Below are positions 22,932-36,400 of a stretch of 64,000 bases of DNA, one piece after another (the stretch's first letter is position 1; each line of letters begins with the position of its first letter). Made by a program: the position numbers and the translations under genes. The DNA is from Chamaea fasciata (taxonomy: Eukaryota > Chordata > Aves > Passeriformes > Sylviidae), in the NCBI GenBank assembly GCA_029207755.1, contig JARCOQ010000006.1, positions 29,470,522-29,534,521 of the forward strand, in the 5' to 3' direction. The notes beneath the pieces were generated by a model, which was given only the letters and a program-made list of their open reading frames with translations, searched no databases and was not told where the DNA came from.

Positions 22932-23015
22932 GGCCCCGGCCCCGGCCCCGGCCCCGGCCCCGGCCCCGGCCCCGGCCCCGGCCCCGGCCCCGGCCCCGGC
23001 CCCGGCCCCGGCCCC
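22932..23015. repeat. (GGCCCC)14 hexanucleotide repeat
   Basis: Fourteen uninterrupted GGCCCC units (84 bp), preceded by a GGCCC. The minus strand is (GGGGCC)n, the same unit as the human C9orf72 repeat. It ends 62 bp before the PDGFRL ATG, so it lies in the promoter or 5' UTR. The minus strand can in principle form G-quadruplexes. Confidence 0.95.
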
Positions 23016-23077
23016 TCCCCGCCGAGGCGCCCCGGGCCGCCCCGCGCCGCGCCCGCCCCGCCGCTGCTGCTCCAGCC

Positions 23078-23132
23078 ATGCGGCTCTGGGTGCTCCTCAG
23101 CTTGCTGCTGCTGCAGGAAGCGCTGCCACACG
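23078..23132 (+). CDS. PDGFRL: PDGFRL coding exon 1 (signal peptide)
   Basis: Encodes [18 protein letters not shown] plus one base. A leucine-rich core makes this a clear signal peptide. Donor gtgagc, phase 1. It lies within the CpG island. Confidence 0.95.
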
Positions 23133-26100
23133 GTGAGCCGCCGCCCCGACCGGTCCCTCCGCTTTGCGAGGCGCCGCGGGCTGCCCTTTCCCCGCTCCCG
23201 TCCCCGGGACAGGAGCGGGAGCCGTCACGGGAGGGGGCGGCGGCGGGGCTCCCGTCCCGCTGGGCAGAGGCGGAGGGAAGGCGGGTTGCTCCCATCGTGT
23301 GCGGCCAGCTGGTCGCCGAAGCCCTCCGGCGAGAAACGTGGGTTTGGGTTCTGGGGAGGGGCGTTCGCGGCGGCCCGGGCCGCTCCTGCTGCCCGTGTTC
23401 TTTGGGTTAAAGGGTTCAAGTCCGCGTCCGTGTGGCGCCTGAGGAGGGGACGGTGCTGGACGTGGGACAGCGCTGGACGTGGTGCTCGGATTTAGAAAAC
23501 AGCCAAAAAAAAAAAAATTCGGCTTTGTGCATCGTTGTTCGATTGAGAGCATCGAACTTTACTCATAACTCAGCTTCAGGCTGTGAGAAAGTCCTGGTGG
23601 GGAAAGGCAAGTTTTTGGGAAGGGACATTCATAACTAATCCTTGATTTACACAGACGTTAACTAGCAAAAGAGAGGCTCTTTCCCTCTTGCAAAACGCGA
23701 AGAACTTATTAATACTTACTCGGAAGAAACAACAAAAAAATAATTCCGTTGTTTTTTCACCGTGGGAGGGCTTGGCGCCCAAGGCCTGCGTAGCCCACTG
23801 AAGGGAGGAATAGGAGCAGACTCTTAGGTGGGTGGTGAAACGCAGCAGTTACCGCAGGTACTTCAGGAGGTCATAAGGGAAAACATTCTTGTCGGAACAT
23901 AAAAAATCCTCCACCCTCAGAACTGTTAAGTGTAAAAAGAATTTGTCAGAGGAGGCTGTGGAGTCTCCAGCCTTTGGGAAAGTCAGAGCTCAACTGGACA
24001 AGGCTCAGAGCAGCTGAACAGAGATGGGAAGGGACTTCCAGAAGTGTTTTCCAGCCTACTTTTTTTCAGAACTACATGCAGACGAACTGTGGATCAGAGT
24101 GGTTTGGGGGAGGATTTCTGCAGAAAGATGTGGTCTGTGGGTATACCACATCAAGAAATGTGTTTTCTATTTGAGAAGTAGACAGTAAAAACACAGAATG
24201 ACTTGTAACTTGGGCAAAAGATTTCCCAAGTCTATGTTTTTGTCAGTTTGTCATGTTTATACTGAGATGTGACTAGGTGCTTCCCACTCTGCCATCTAGA
24301 AGCTAAGCAATGGGAGAAAGTAACCAGGCATATTTAATAAGAATTTCTTGTCTAAAGCTAAATATAGAAGTTCTAATGTAGGAATTTTAATTTCAAAATA
24401 GTCTTCCTAATTTATCTTATATTAGTTTATGTACTAATGAACTATGCCCCTCCAGATTGGCTCTGTGTTTGCATGATTAACTTTTTGTTTGAAGTATCAC
24501 AAATGATGAGATGTGTCCAGCTTGTTCTGTTGCATTACTTGTAATCACAAAGACTTTCCTCACACAGTAATCCCGCTGGTTAATAGATAGACTTTTTGGT
24601 AGCCTCACACAAATCTTTATTATATTTTTATATGTAATAAGAAGTGCTGTTGCGCTAAAGCAGTGCAACATTAGGCGGTGCAATGTTATTAAAACAGTGA
24701 GGGCTCAGTGCATACCTCTAGTGAGACACTGAAATATCCCAAACGTGGCATATTCATGTGCTTGCATAAATGGACTAGCTGACTTTCCTTTTTTTTGGGA
24801 AAGTCTTGCAGATTGAGTCAGGAAATGGAAGATTCTTGGTGAGGGTTTCTGTGTTCCTGGAGGGGTTTGATTGAGTGTCCTCTTTACCTTAGGTGATACT
24901 GTAGCAGTTAATTTGGTTATCTGGCATAGAAGGACTTAGTTTAGTTAGGACACAAGACTGGATTGTGAGATATAGAAGTGGTGTCAGTAGATACCTGAGC
25001 AGACTTACCAAGAGAGTGTTGGGAAGGAGCATGGCCACGACTAGCGTGGAAAGTCACCTTTCCGGGAGGTGCAACAGAGATCCAGATTTTCTGTGTAGGA
25101 AGATAAAAGCTTATCCGATGTGTTTCCTGAAATGCCCTTGCTGTCACCTGCAGGGAAATACAAGGTCATGCAGACAAGGCTCTCACTGATCAGCTGGGAG
25201 TGTGGTGTACGAGGAAAGTGTTCAGGCTTGCTGAACTGCAGAAACATGGAACAGAGGGAGCTTGTGTGGAGAGAAAAAACTTCATCTTGAGAAAATCAAA
25301 ACCAGGCTCCTGGCACTTAAAATTGAAAAGCTTTCATAGGAGAGTCTTTAACAGTTTCTTAAAGGCAGAGGGTCTCAGGTGTGGCAGAGCACACAGTATA
25401 GGATGAAGCATTTCCTAGGGGTGAGGTTGCAGGATCCATGTGACTTTGAAATAGTGTCAGGATCGAGGTTGGCAAAAAGTAGTGGAAATGTCAAAGAGTA
25501 GTTTGAACAAATTACAGTGGGATTTGATGGGGGGGAGAAAATGAAAAAAGATGGCTGAACCAAAGCTTGAGTGCTGCTACAGAGTAATGTGGAAAGCTCA
25601 GCAAGGAACTGGATTGGCCAATTTGAAATGGGAATGCTTATTCAAAAGGCTTATTAGGCCTGTCAGTGGAATCTTCCAGTAGGGCACAGTAGTATGATGG
25701 AATTGAACTAAGATGGAATAGCTTACCCAAGGGAGAAGTGGCAGTATGTGTTGAAGAAAACACAAGTGTTAAATCTGTTTCCTGATGGGTTTTGATGGTA
25801 ATAGTCATCAGGACTGAAATACCAGCCCTGTGGAGGAGAACCAGCCTGGTAACTGACCACCCAATGTGTAATTGACTGCTCTGCTCTGTTAAGGAAAATC
25901 AGAGGGGCAGCAAGGAGTGGATAGAAAAGCAAAAGGAAGAATAACTTCCCCTCACATGGGCTGGGTCACACACATAGAGGTGTGGTGCAGAATGCAATTG
26001 TTTAGATGCCAGAAATAATGGCTTAGAGCTGCTATTCAGAGAGCCCCACAGAAGAGCAGCAATTCTTGACTTGATCTGGAGCAGTACTCAGGTTATTGGA

Positions 26101-27381
26101 TTCAGATGTTGCTGTGGAACAGCCAGACTGTAGTTCTGATATTCTTTCAAGAATAATAAAAGACAAAGAAACCACTTTTGTGTTTAATTTTGAAAGGGGG
26201 AATTACATAAGCGAAGGAGGCTCCTTAACTTGCATGTGGGTTAAATAAAAAACCGGAATAAAGCAGACAAAAAGAGTTTGAGAAACAGCTTATAAAAGGA
26301 TAAAGCCAGCCATAAATCCTTCTTCTTCTTCTGGTGTACCATGGTGGGGCAGGGAAACGTGACTGCAGAATTTTTATGGCTGGTAGGAATGGGGGATAAG
26401 AAAGAGCATCTATAGAAAGTAAAATTTAAAATTTTTTTTGTGTGCACCCATGTTCACTATGGAGGTGCTTAGAGTGGTTTTACTGGAAAATGATGACATG
26501 ATAAGCATAGAAGAAACTTAAGAGTGCAGTATCCTACAAAGCACTGTAAGAGCAGACGCTGAAACAGAATTTTTCTCTATGGGGAGAATCATTAGAGGAC
26601 TTCTCATTAATATGCCGAAAGAATCAGTGAGAGAGAAAATTAGCAACAGAAACTGTTTAAGTGCCATGATTTTATGATATGCACCCGAGGTGAAAAAGAC
26701 ACTTGAATCCAAAATTGGTGAAGCCTTAACCCAGGTGCATAGCTTGTCATAACTTACCGTCTTTTTCCAGAGAAGGGCAATGGAACTGGTGAAGGGTCTA
26801 GAGGGTAAGTCCTATGAGGAGCGGCTGAGGGAGCTGGGGTTGGTTATCCTGGAGAAAAGGAGGCTCAGTGGTGACTTTATCACTCTCTACAACCACCTGA
26901 AAGTGGTAGCAAGGTGCGGTTTGGCCTCTTCTCCCAGGCAGCAGGTGACAGGACGAGAGGACAGAACCTCAGGCTGGGCCAAGGGTGGTTCAGGTTGGAC
27001 ATCAGGAGGAATTTCTTCAGAGCAGGTGTGATCAGACATCCGAATGAGCTGCCAGTGGAAGTGGTGGGATCACCATCCCTGAAGGTGTTTCAGGAAAGAC
27101 TGGATGGCACTTAGTGCCATCACCTAATTGACACTGTGGGGTTTGGTCAGAGGTTGGACTCGATGATCTAAGAAATTTTTTTCAACTGAATTGATCGTGA
27201 TATCAGTACGTATCACTATGTACGTATCACTATCACTATCATATCAGTATACCTTTCCAGGGTAATGGAATGTCCTGGTATTTTACAATATTTGGGGGAG
27301 GTAGAAGCACAAAGCCAGGTGTCTGTATTCTGTAAACTGAACTCATGAATTGCTGAAAAGTCAGTATGGCTTTGACATGGC

Positions 27382-27414
<33 letters not shown>

Positions 27415-30400
27415 CCTTGAGCAGTTTTGTTTTTCAGTTCTGCTGAGGTTCTCTGAGGACTTTTTGTAAGTGTGTGGCCCTGGATTAATTGGTTGATGTA
27501 TTTGGATTCCCAAAGACTTTCATTAAGCGTGTTGTAAAAGATTCCTCGGGAGCCAATATGCTGTGAGACAAGGGAAGACCTCTCATGGAACAGTAACTAA
27601 TAGGAAATAACGAGTAGGAATTAGTCTTTTTGCAATATGGATAGAAAGTCTTTTATCCAGTTTAATTTAACAGGGATCTTGTAAGGCAAATGCTTTTCAG
27701 CATGTTTAAGTATCTGTTTAAAGAAAATAAAACTGCCAGTAAAGAGTTGTAGAATGATCTCTCAGTTTTGAAAGACTAGCAGGGAAAATAGGACTTCAAA
27801 ATTTCATGTTGGTAGATGCTATATAACACAAACTGTTTTAACTTCATGTATGCCTTGCTGGTTTTCTACTTATGAATTTTTAACCAATAGTTCCTCCTTA
27901 GGAAAGTGATCTTGGAATTACAGTTGATTATTTTTAAAAAAAGTCAACTCCTAATATTGCTATCTTGAAAAGTAATGAGCTGTTTAGACAGGAAAGAAGA
28001 CACCATTAATATGTACAACTGGATCTGAGCATACTTGAACCTGGTGTACAGTCTGCTTTTGTGTTTTTGCCATCACCCAGATGTGGTGTAGGTGAACTGT
28101 TGTAAGATGCGTGTTTTTTACAGGAACAGTTAGAGTAGGACTTGTCAGTCTGGAAAGAAAATGAGTCAAAAACACTCAGGTTTTGTAAAAGTGTATGTGT
28201 TGGAGAGAATGTTGGAGAAACATGGATATTTATTTATTTAATACAAAAACTAGAAGCCATCTAGTATTTATGTGTAATTTGTGTAGTTTTCAAAACTGGC
28301 CAGACAAATCAATGAAGGAAAACATCCAAGGACAATATAATAAAAAAAACATACAAAAAACGCCAAACCCAAACAAAACCAAAAACAGCCAAGCACAATA
28401 AAATGATGACAACTGTGGTTCACAGACCCCGTAAGCTAAAGGTTCTTGGAAGCTTAGGAGAGCAGTATCACAGGAGCAGAGATGGTTGCCCTGTTCCCTA
28501 ATTGGCATCTGGCCCTAGGTGGTGTCAGTGCAAATAATTTTGGCCTGATCCACTGCAGCCTTTCTAATGTAATGCAAGGAAAAACATTCTAGAACTTCCT
28601 GGTTTTTAAATTTGTGCTTACAAGGCACTATGCTGTTTGAAAGCAATCTGTTGTCCATCAGCCTGGACTTGGAGAAGTCAAAGCTGACACAGTGTAAGGT
28701 GTCCAGCTGGGGTTTGAGGAGTGTCACAGGAACTATCAGTGGCAGGAATCTGGAAGTCCTGCTGTTCATACTGGCAGCCAGTACCAGTTTTAATTATGCT
28801 GAGTATCTGAGTATGCTGAGTTTTTCATTCCAGAGGGAGCTTGTTGATTGATTTGTACAATGAAATACCTCAGTGTTTTCATGTGGAAAACAAGAATTAG
28901 CTGTCAGGCACAGTTAGTGGCATTTCTGGTGTCTGGCAAAAATAGTTGTTAGGCTTGTCTCACAAAAATACTGTGCTTCCTGATGTCAAAGTTGGACTTT
29001 TTTGTTTGTTTTTATTTTTAAATATTTGAGACACCTTACTTTTTATTTCTCTTTCTTTTTGATTGTCAAAATAAATGGCCCTTACAGAGAAGTGTCAACT
29101 TAAGTAAGTCACCTCCAAGTGACTGAAGTATCACTTGCATTTCAGTAATTACTGTAAACAAATAAAACTGCTTCACTATCAGTATTTATGTGTATCAGTT
29201 CTACACCTGTGAGTTCTTCACGTGTCCCTTATGGAAGCGTGGTGTGTGAAGAGGTCGTGAGGACGTGACATGAACGTGGAGAGCTTGTGTAGCATTGGGT
29301 GCTGCATGGAAATGCCAGGAGGTGGAAATGACAAAAGGGACTGAAGATATGAGTGCTGTATTTCTTTCCCTTACTATTTGTAAAGTTTTCATACCTTGCA
29401 TATTTCTCTGTTTATGTAAGTATAGATTTTCCACATGTTCTTGAAAGCTCTTTCTTTTTTACTTTTTCCCCGGGAAAATGGGTCATGGCAAACTTCAAAA
29501 ACTTAAGGAATTTATGTCTTACTAAGTTTTATGCATCTTTTCTAGGAAGAGCAAAATTTCAGTTATTCTCTGGGATAATAAGGACGATATTTTTAAAAAA
29601 AGACGATATGAACTTTTTCTAACCAGTAACATTGCCTTCTTTCTTTTATTTCACCAGTTATTGGACAGCCTACAAAGAGTAAGCGTCCCAAAGAACCTGG
29701 AGAAAACAAAATTAGGCCTGTTAACAAGAAAGTAAAACCCAAGGCCCCCAAAACAAAGGAGAGAGAGTCTGTGGACTCCTCTCTGAAGTCCCAGTCCATC
29801 CTGACACAGGTGATGGATAAAGGTAATTTCCAGAAACTAGCTGCCACCTTAAGCCTGGCTGCAGGACAAAGCATAGAACTGCGATGTAAGGGGAATAATG
29901 TTACTTGGAACTATCCTTCTTATTTAGACACCTTTAAAGACTCCAGACTCAGGTAAGCTGTTTTTTCATTTCTTGCAGGAAAAATCCAGAACTGTTTTTT
30001 CCCTTACTGTGTTCAACATCACTGGTGTTTTTGTTTGTTTATTTACATTTTTACAATCACAGTGTTTCAGTCATCACCATTTACTACCTTGGGATGTGCA
30101 TTGTGGGATAGTCTTACAGCATGGGAACTGTATTTCCTTCAGATGAATCTAAAATGAAGATGATGTTCACTATTGTGCTCCAGCCGCAAACAGGGAACCA
30201 TGTTAGGGTTGGTGCAAAGTAAAACTCTCAAAATGTGTGAGTGTGGATGTCAGGTGCTCACTCCCAACTCTGTTACTCTGCAGAGATCTGCTCGTGTTGG
30301 GCTGTACTGGTTGCTAATGTGGCTACCACATGAGGTAGAAAGGTTAATTTCCTGAAGAGACTCAAACCCACATCTCTTAACTAGCAAAAAATACATCAGT

Positions 30401-33400
30401 CTTCATGCTAAGGAGCAAGTGAGAGTAGTGGTTCAGTCAGAGTTGCCTTTGCGTGCAAAACAAAATTGCAGGGCTTGTGTTGCAGCAGAGTTTAATGCTG
30501 ACAATTGTCACTTTAAATTGAGGAAAGCTTTCTTTTATCTCGTGACATTTTAATGAAAAGCATATAAAGATTTGTTAGAGCAGGAAGAGGAGCTGACTGC
30601 CTCACCATCTGAGTGTCCTCTTGGCTCTGAGCATCTTTTCTGAGTCTCTCCATACATTGCCCCCCTGGTTTTTGAGGATAGTACACGTAGCTAAATGTAG
30701 ATTAAATGTAACAATTTAGTTGTGTATTAGAAAGAGGAGGGGCATATAAAGAGCTTAAAGATGTCTTCCACAGGTATTTTATTGCTCTGAAAAGTGTTTG
30801 TTTTCACTGGCCGTTTCATAGAGACAGTGAAGCACTGTGAGCGATACCCAAAGACAGAACTGCTAGGAGCTTTTCTTGGATTGTTAGTTTTCCTGGATTG
30901 GGGGGCACAAAGGTCAAGATATGAGCTGCTCTTTTCCTGTTGTTCCTAAATTAAATGCAAGTATGTATGCTCTTGCTAAGTTACTCAGGTTATCTCAATC
31001 TCAGTGATCTATTCACTTATTTACAGGTGTGATGTTACCTTAAAATCACTCCCAGGTAATCAGTTTTTCAGATATATTCGTCTTCTTTCCCCTTCTCTTT
31101 CCCAGGAGGAGTGTTGATGAATGGCAGTTACATGCTGTGATTTCTGGCACATCCTCCTGTAATTCATGAGCCAGTTCTCTGTGCAGTTATTTGCTTGTCC
31201 CCTGCTGGCTGAGGTGCTCAAGAGCTGCCCTGACTGAGTGCAAGGCCTCTGCCACAGTGAGTTACAGCAGCAAGCTGGTTCCTGCTATGGGCTTATCACA
31301 GCAAGATCTGTCAAAAGATCTTCTTGCTGCTTTAAACCGCTACTGCTGCTTCTTTTACAAGGAATCCTGTTCTATCCAGGTTTCTTTCAGCAGGTGGCGT
31401 TTATTAGCTGCAGTACAGACCTGGCCTCCCAGCGAGCCAGAGTTGCATGTGCAAATCAAGAGGCAGTGTTGTGTAGGTGGTGGTGGTTGTCATTCTCAAG
31501 TCTATCTTAATGTTTTGTGCAGTTGCAAATGAGTTGCTGGCATTGTTTGGTCTGTAGACCTCCAGGCCATGCTCTCTGGGTATCAGACTCTGGCACTGAA
31601 GAAGGCAGGACAAGTATCCAGGTTTTTGGAAAGGAATCTGAATGCTTCTTAATTGGCTGTTTGACTGTCTATTCCTCTCATGCAAAATTAAGTGTTCTCT
31701 GTTGATGCATGTGGGACAAAATACAAGAAATTGAGATAGTTTGGGAGAACAGAATAAAGATACGTATGTCATGATTGTGTAGTTTTCTGTTTTTCAGTTT
31801 GAAGTAGTTTGGGATCCTGTTGCCTCAACAATTTATATTTCTGTACTCAGTCAAGTTAACCGTAGTAATTTAACCACACAGCAAAAGTTAGTTACGCCAC
31901 ACAAAATCAGTGCTATAAAACATTTTGACTGGGTGGATGTAACTTGCCTAAGTATGTATTTTCTTTTAGAACTATGTAAGGCATATACTTAAGGATCTGT
32001 ATTGAAATATAATGGTCATTGCTTTTGAAATAAGTTGTTAAAGCAGTAAGGCTATGTTTGACTAAATCAGCAGTTTTGAATGCAAGCAGAAGATCCTAAA
32101 ATTAACTAGAGAAATTGAAAATATAGATTAGAAGCAGATTTTGGAGTCACTGAATAGGAGTAATTTACACAGACATTGACCATAGAATCCTGTGCAGTTA
32201 CATTTTCATCACATTTTTAGCATGGTTTTGGTAATTATCTCAAGGTCCTTGCTGTAGTGCTAAAGGAACAAATGTAGTGCCTGTGAAACAAAGTCTGCTC
32301 TATAGAATGTGTAATTTGAAATTTGTATTCTGTGGTTTCAGAAAGGTTTGATGGAGTTTAACTGGACATACCGTAAAGGTACCCTATTACTTAGCTCAGT
32401 TGGCAGTGTTTTTAAGTGAGCTATCACCAGAAAAGGTCAGCAAAGCTGTCTATGATCTTTTAAGAGGAGCTTAGATCTTTCTCATGGCATATGCAAGACC
32501 ATCCACCAAGCACCAACTTCAATAAGCAATTAAAAAAAATTATTGATACATTACCTCCATTTTTTTAATGATGAATCTAGGACAGAGGGGGGAGATTCAG
32601 AAAAATTATTAGTAAATAATAACCTAAAGCAGAAATTGTTTGATCATCTACGTAGAAATATGTCCAGTATCTTCTAACATTTTTTGAGTACTTAAAGACC
32701 AAGAGTAAGATAATCCCTTCATTACCAGTTAATGAGGTGTGGGGCAAAACCCAAGCTAATTAACTGGGCTGGGCCTTTTTTACCTTAGATTTCCATGTGG
32801 GTCTTGCTGGAGTTGGGGCACTGTTGCAAACCAGAATTGATGGCAGCAGCAGGGGAATGTGATGGGGCCAAGAGGAGGTAATGGAAAATGAAGAATGAGG
32901 GGGTTGGTGTGCCAGAGGAAAAGTGTAAAGGAGGAGATGCACTGGTGATGAGATCCCTGCAGTTGCTGAGGACTAATGACTACAATTCTTCTTTCATTTT
33001 AATGTCCCCATAGCAACAGATGCTCAGGCATCCAATTCTTACTTTTCCCTTAAATATAGAAGGAATGTGCAAATTCAACTACTCCAGCATTTTGGCATGC
33101 AGCTAATTAAATTTAGCATCAATGTCATGCATTTTCTTTGGGTGGTTGCAAAAAGAAATAGGGATAAAAACCAGATGTTTTGCCTCCATGCTATGCTTAA
33201 CCTCATTTTTAACTCACCTGTGTGATAAGGAGAATACAGCAACCTGGGAGACAATACGCCTTTTCTAAGGAGGAAGATTTTAATTAGAAAAGCCATTTCT
33301 GTACTATTAGTGGCTATGCTTTAATTGAATTTGTCCTGGAAGCCATACTCTACAACTTCGTAAATAAAATATTTTGCTTGCTGTACTAAAGAGTCTCAGT

Positions 33401-36400
33401 TTTTAGTAGGTCTGGAGCTGTTACGTGTGCTAAAAGTATCATATCTGAGGGAGTGAGAGATGCTGAGTGAAAGGAGGAGGAGGACTCTCTGGCTGCCTCT
33501 TGCTGAGATGGAGCAGAAGCTCTGCCTTTCCACTGCTCCAACTGGAGTACACAACAGTAGTAATCTACAATTAGGGATTGTAGCATGAAATACAACTCTG
33601 GGGAGAAAGCTCAAATCATGCAAACATGATTCACAGCTTAAGGACAACACACAAGCTGCTTCAGAACTAGACCATTATCTGTGATGCTCTCTTGCTTTGT
33701 GCAGCACATCAGTGCTTCTTGTCTGAAAATTTTGTGTGCTGGCTGAACTGGCCAAAAACATTGGTGGTGTTAACCGCTGGTCAGAGGTTGCTCTTGCACT
33801 TCCAGTACAGAAGGGCTGGAATGCTGTTTTGTAAGACTGTGAATAATAAATTAATGACTGGAGGCTCACCCAGAAACTGGATCTACAACATATGAGGGGG
33901 GTGAAAATAAAAATAAGGGCAGGCATGTTTTCCCTTAACTAAAGCTTTATAGAAGAAAGCTGCTCTGCTTCACACAGTCGCTGTGCTGCCTGACTGGAGC
34001 ATGGGTCTGTCCCCTGCTGAAGACCAGCTGCACTTAACTTCATCTGATGAGTAAACTCATGAAATGGAGCTGCTGTAATGGACGAGGCTGGGACAAACAG
34101 CTGGACATGCATCACATGTACATTCCTGTGAGAGGAGGGTGTCTGGACAGGAGCACTCTCACAAATATTGAGGAAACTGGGTGTGGTAGGGGGCAAAATT
34201 AGACTGGAATTAGACTGCTTTCATTGAATGCAGACTCTCACAGGCTTAGTGGGGTGTCAGTTATGCTCATGTGTATAACTGAATTTGATTTTGCTGCTTG
34301 TGCTTTGATGTTTGAAAGCTAAGGATTTTTCCTTGTGTAAAACAGCGAGATGTTATGTTCCTGTCCTAGTGAGCATATATTTGAGATAAGCTCTTTTGTC
34401 AGTATGAATGCAGCTGCTTGAGAGGAATTTGGAAGATGTTCTTTGAGTGCTGCTATGTATGCTGTCTTTATATATATTTTTTTATATACATATATATTTT
34501 AGCTTCTAAATGTGGCATAGTTTTCTGGCAAAAATCTTCTGAACCTTATTTAAAGTTTTATAAGATGAATGTATGGAATAAGATTTTGGGCCACTTTTCT
34601 AGTTTCTTTAAACAGTCTCGTAATGTTTGTATATACAAAATTTTTGCTTTGTGACATCTACAATACAGCAGAGTTTTGGCTTCTGGGTCAGATTTCCCAG
34701 CAGGTAAAATACTAATGAAATACCAACAAAGTAATAAGTTACCCTGGAAATATTGGTCAGCTGCAGGATTTGCCATTCATACTTTATTTTATAGGACCTC
34801 TTTTGTCTGCTTAATATGGTCATGTCTCAAGTTTCAACACTTGCACTCTCAGATGCCAGGTTTTGTTATTGTATGTTTGTGGATGACTACCTTGCTAGGT
34901 TATTTCCACTGATCACTGGATAGCTTGTTCTCAGTTAAGAAGAACACGCTGTACAATAATTAATTAACTCTGACCTTATTTTGCTATCTGTTGGGATTTC
35001 AAGCTATAGCTCAGAGTCTGCATTAATGATTAGAGACAAAAAGTGTTCTGGCATAATTATTTCTCTGTATTGTTGACACTGAATACTTGATCCTTGGAAA
35101 ACACTTTTTTCTGAGGTAGTCATATAGCCTGAGAAATGTGAACTGTGAAACTAAATAGTAATAATACAGATTAGGACGTGCTTTGGATTTATCTCTTTTT
35201 CCTTTTGGATATATACACAGCATGTTCTCTTGCACAGATAGGAATCTCTCAAATGTTATCCAAAAACTGAAGATAGTTTATAATGTAACGTAGTGTACAT
35301 ATTAAAAATGGAAAAGCTACTGCACCATATTACATGATTCTAAAAAATGGAATCAACCAAGGTTGTGTAGGACAAGTGCATTAGTGGATAGGAAATGTGA
35401 TTTGCCTGTTCATTGAGGCAGGCCTCAAAACTGCCCTGTGGTGGATCCATGTACTAATGGTGCCTGCGGGCTTACTGGAAAAGGCAATTCTCAATTATCT
35501 CTGTTTGAGGTGTGTATTTGATGTGTTTTTAACCGCTAAGCTGCTGGCCTGACTGAAGGCTGAGTGTTGGGTTACATGAACTGCTGCTTGTGATTGCTGG
35601 TAGTTGTGCAAACTGCCAGCAGAACAGCTGGGGAGTCAGAACCTGGGGGCAGCACCTGCAGCTGAAGTGGTGGCCTCTGTTTAAACAGTTACTCTGCCTG
35701 CAATGGAGAGTTAAGCAAAACAGAGCATTTAGATAATGCAGTACACTCAGGCATGTTTGTAGTACTGCTGTTACTCCTCAGGAGGTGTTTTAGAGGATAA
35801 AAATTTCTTCAAAGATGCTAATCCCAGAAATAAATGTTTCAGTCGGGTATCTGCCTTACAGAATAACTGCCTCATTAGTAAGAATTAGGAGGGTAAGAAA
35901 TATTCCAAAACCCCAGAGTTGAATGAGTATGAGAGCTGTTCAGACTTCATGCAAGCTATGTGTTTGTCCAAACCCCTTTTAAAGCAGTAAAAAGAAGTTC
36001 ATTATCAAATACCTAAACTCAGAGAATCATTCCTGACTTGGTTAGAAAAGAAATTACCTTCTAACTCAGTGTCTTCCGAAGGAAACAGGGAACCCTTGAT
36101 GACCTAGATCCACTACCCTGAAAGGCAGCAGGTTGAAAAGGACATTTTTAAGGACTGGAGCAGCAGCAGAATGCATCAGTACTGCCACATGGCTGTGCTG
36201 ACAGGGCTCCCTGAGAACTGGTGCTCTTGGGCCATTGCTTTTGCAATCCATCAAAAGTCAACCCAGCAGACTGCAAACCACACCACCATCTGTCTGCCAG
36301 AAAGAGCCAGGAAAGTAAACCTTAAAATACATTAAGAAAAGAACAAGATGAGACTGTAGCTGCTGTATTTCAAAAGATAGGAATTTTGCCCCTTACAAAA

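Larger units (their letters stand above)
22700..23420. promoter_or_regulatory. CpG island / PDGFRL promoter region
   Basis: GC content and CpG density rise sharply compared with flanking DNA, and the island surrounds the PDGFRL first coding exon. No clear TATA box is seen. The transcription start is inferred to lie in or near the GGCCCC array. The lack of stop codons in such GC-rich DNA creates several long open frames on both strands, which should not be taken as genes. Confidence 0.8.
23133..29657 (+). other. PDGFRL intron 1
   Basis: 6.5 kb. It begins in the CpG island, holds a more GC-rich, purine-rich stretch of unknown origin (about 24,900-26,760), the CR1 fragment (26,768-27,185), a 29-T run and an A/C-rich tract. 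No other gene is recognised. Confidence 0.85.

Noticed and set aside
22533..23495. 320-codon plus-strand open frame and several 150-218 codon frames on both strands
   Set aside because: They lie in a CpG island where stop codons are rare, cross the GGCCCC array, and show no similarity to a known protein apart from the PDGFRL exon 1 segment in its own frame.
26780..27114. Short open frames in the CR1 fragment
   Set aside because: They are remnants of a 5'-truncated LINE, not independent genes.
31191..31772. Overlapping open frames on both strands in PDGFRL intron 2
   Set aside because: No family resemblance and no matched acceptor/donor pair in phase with PDGFRL.
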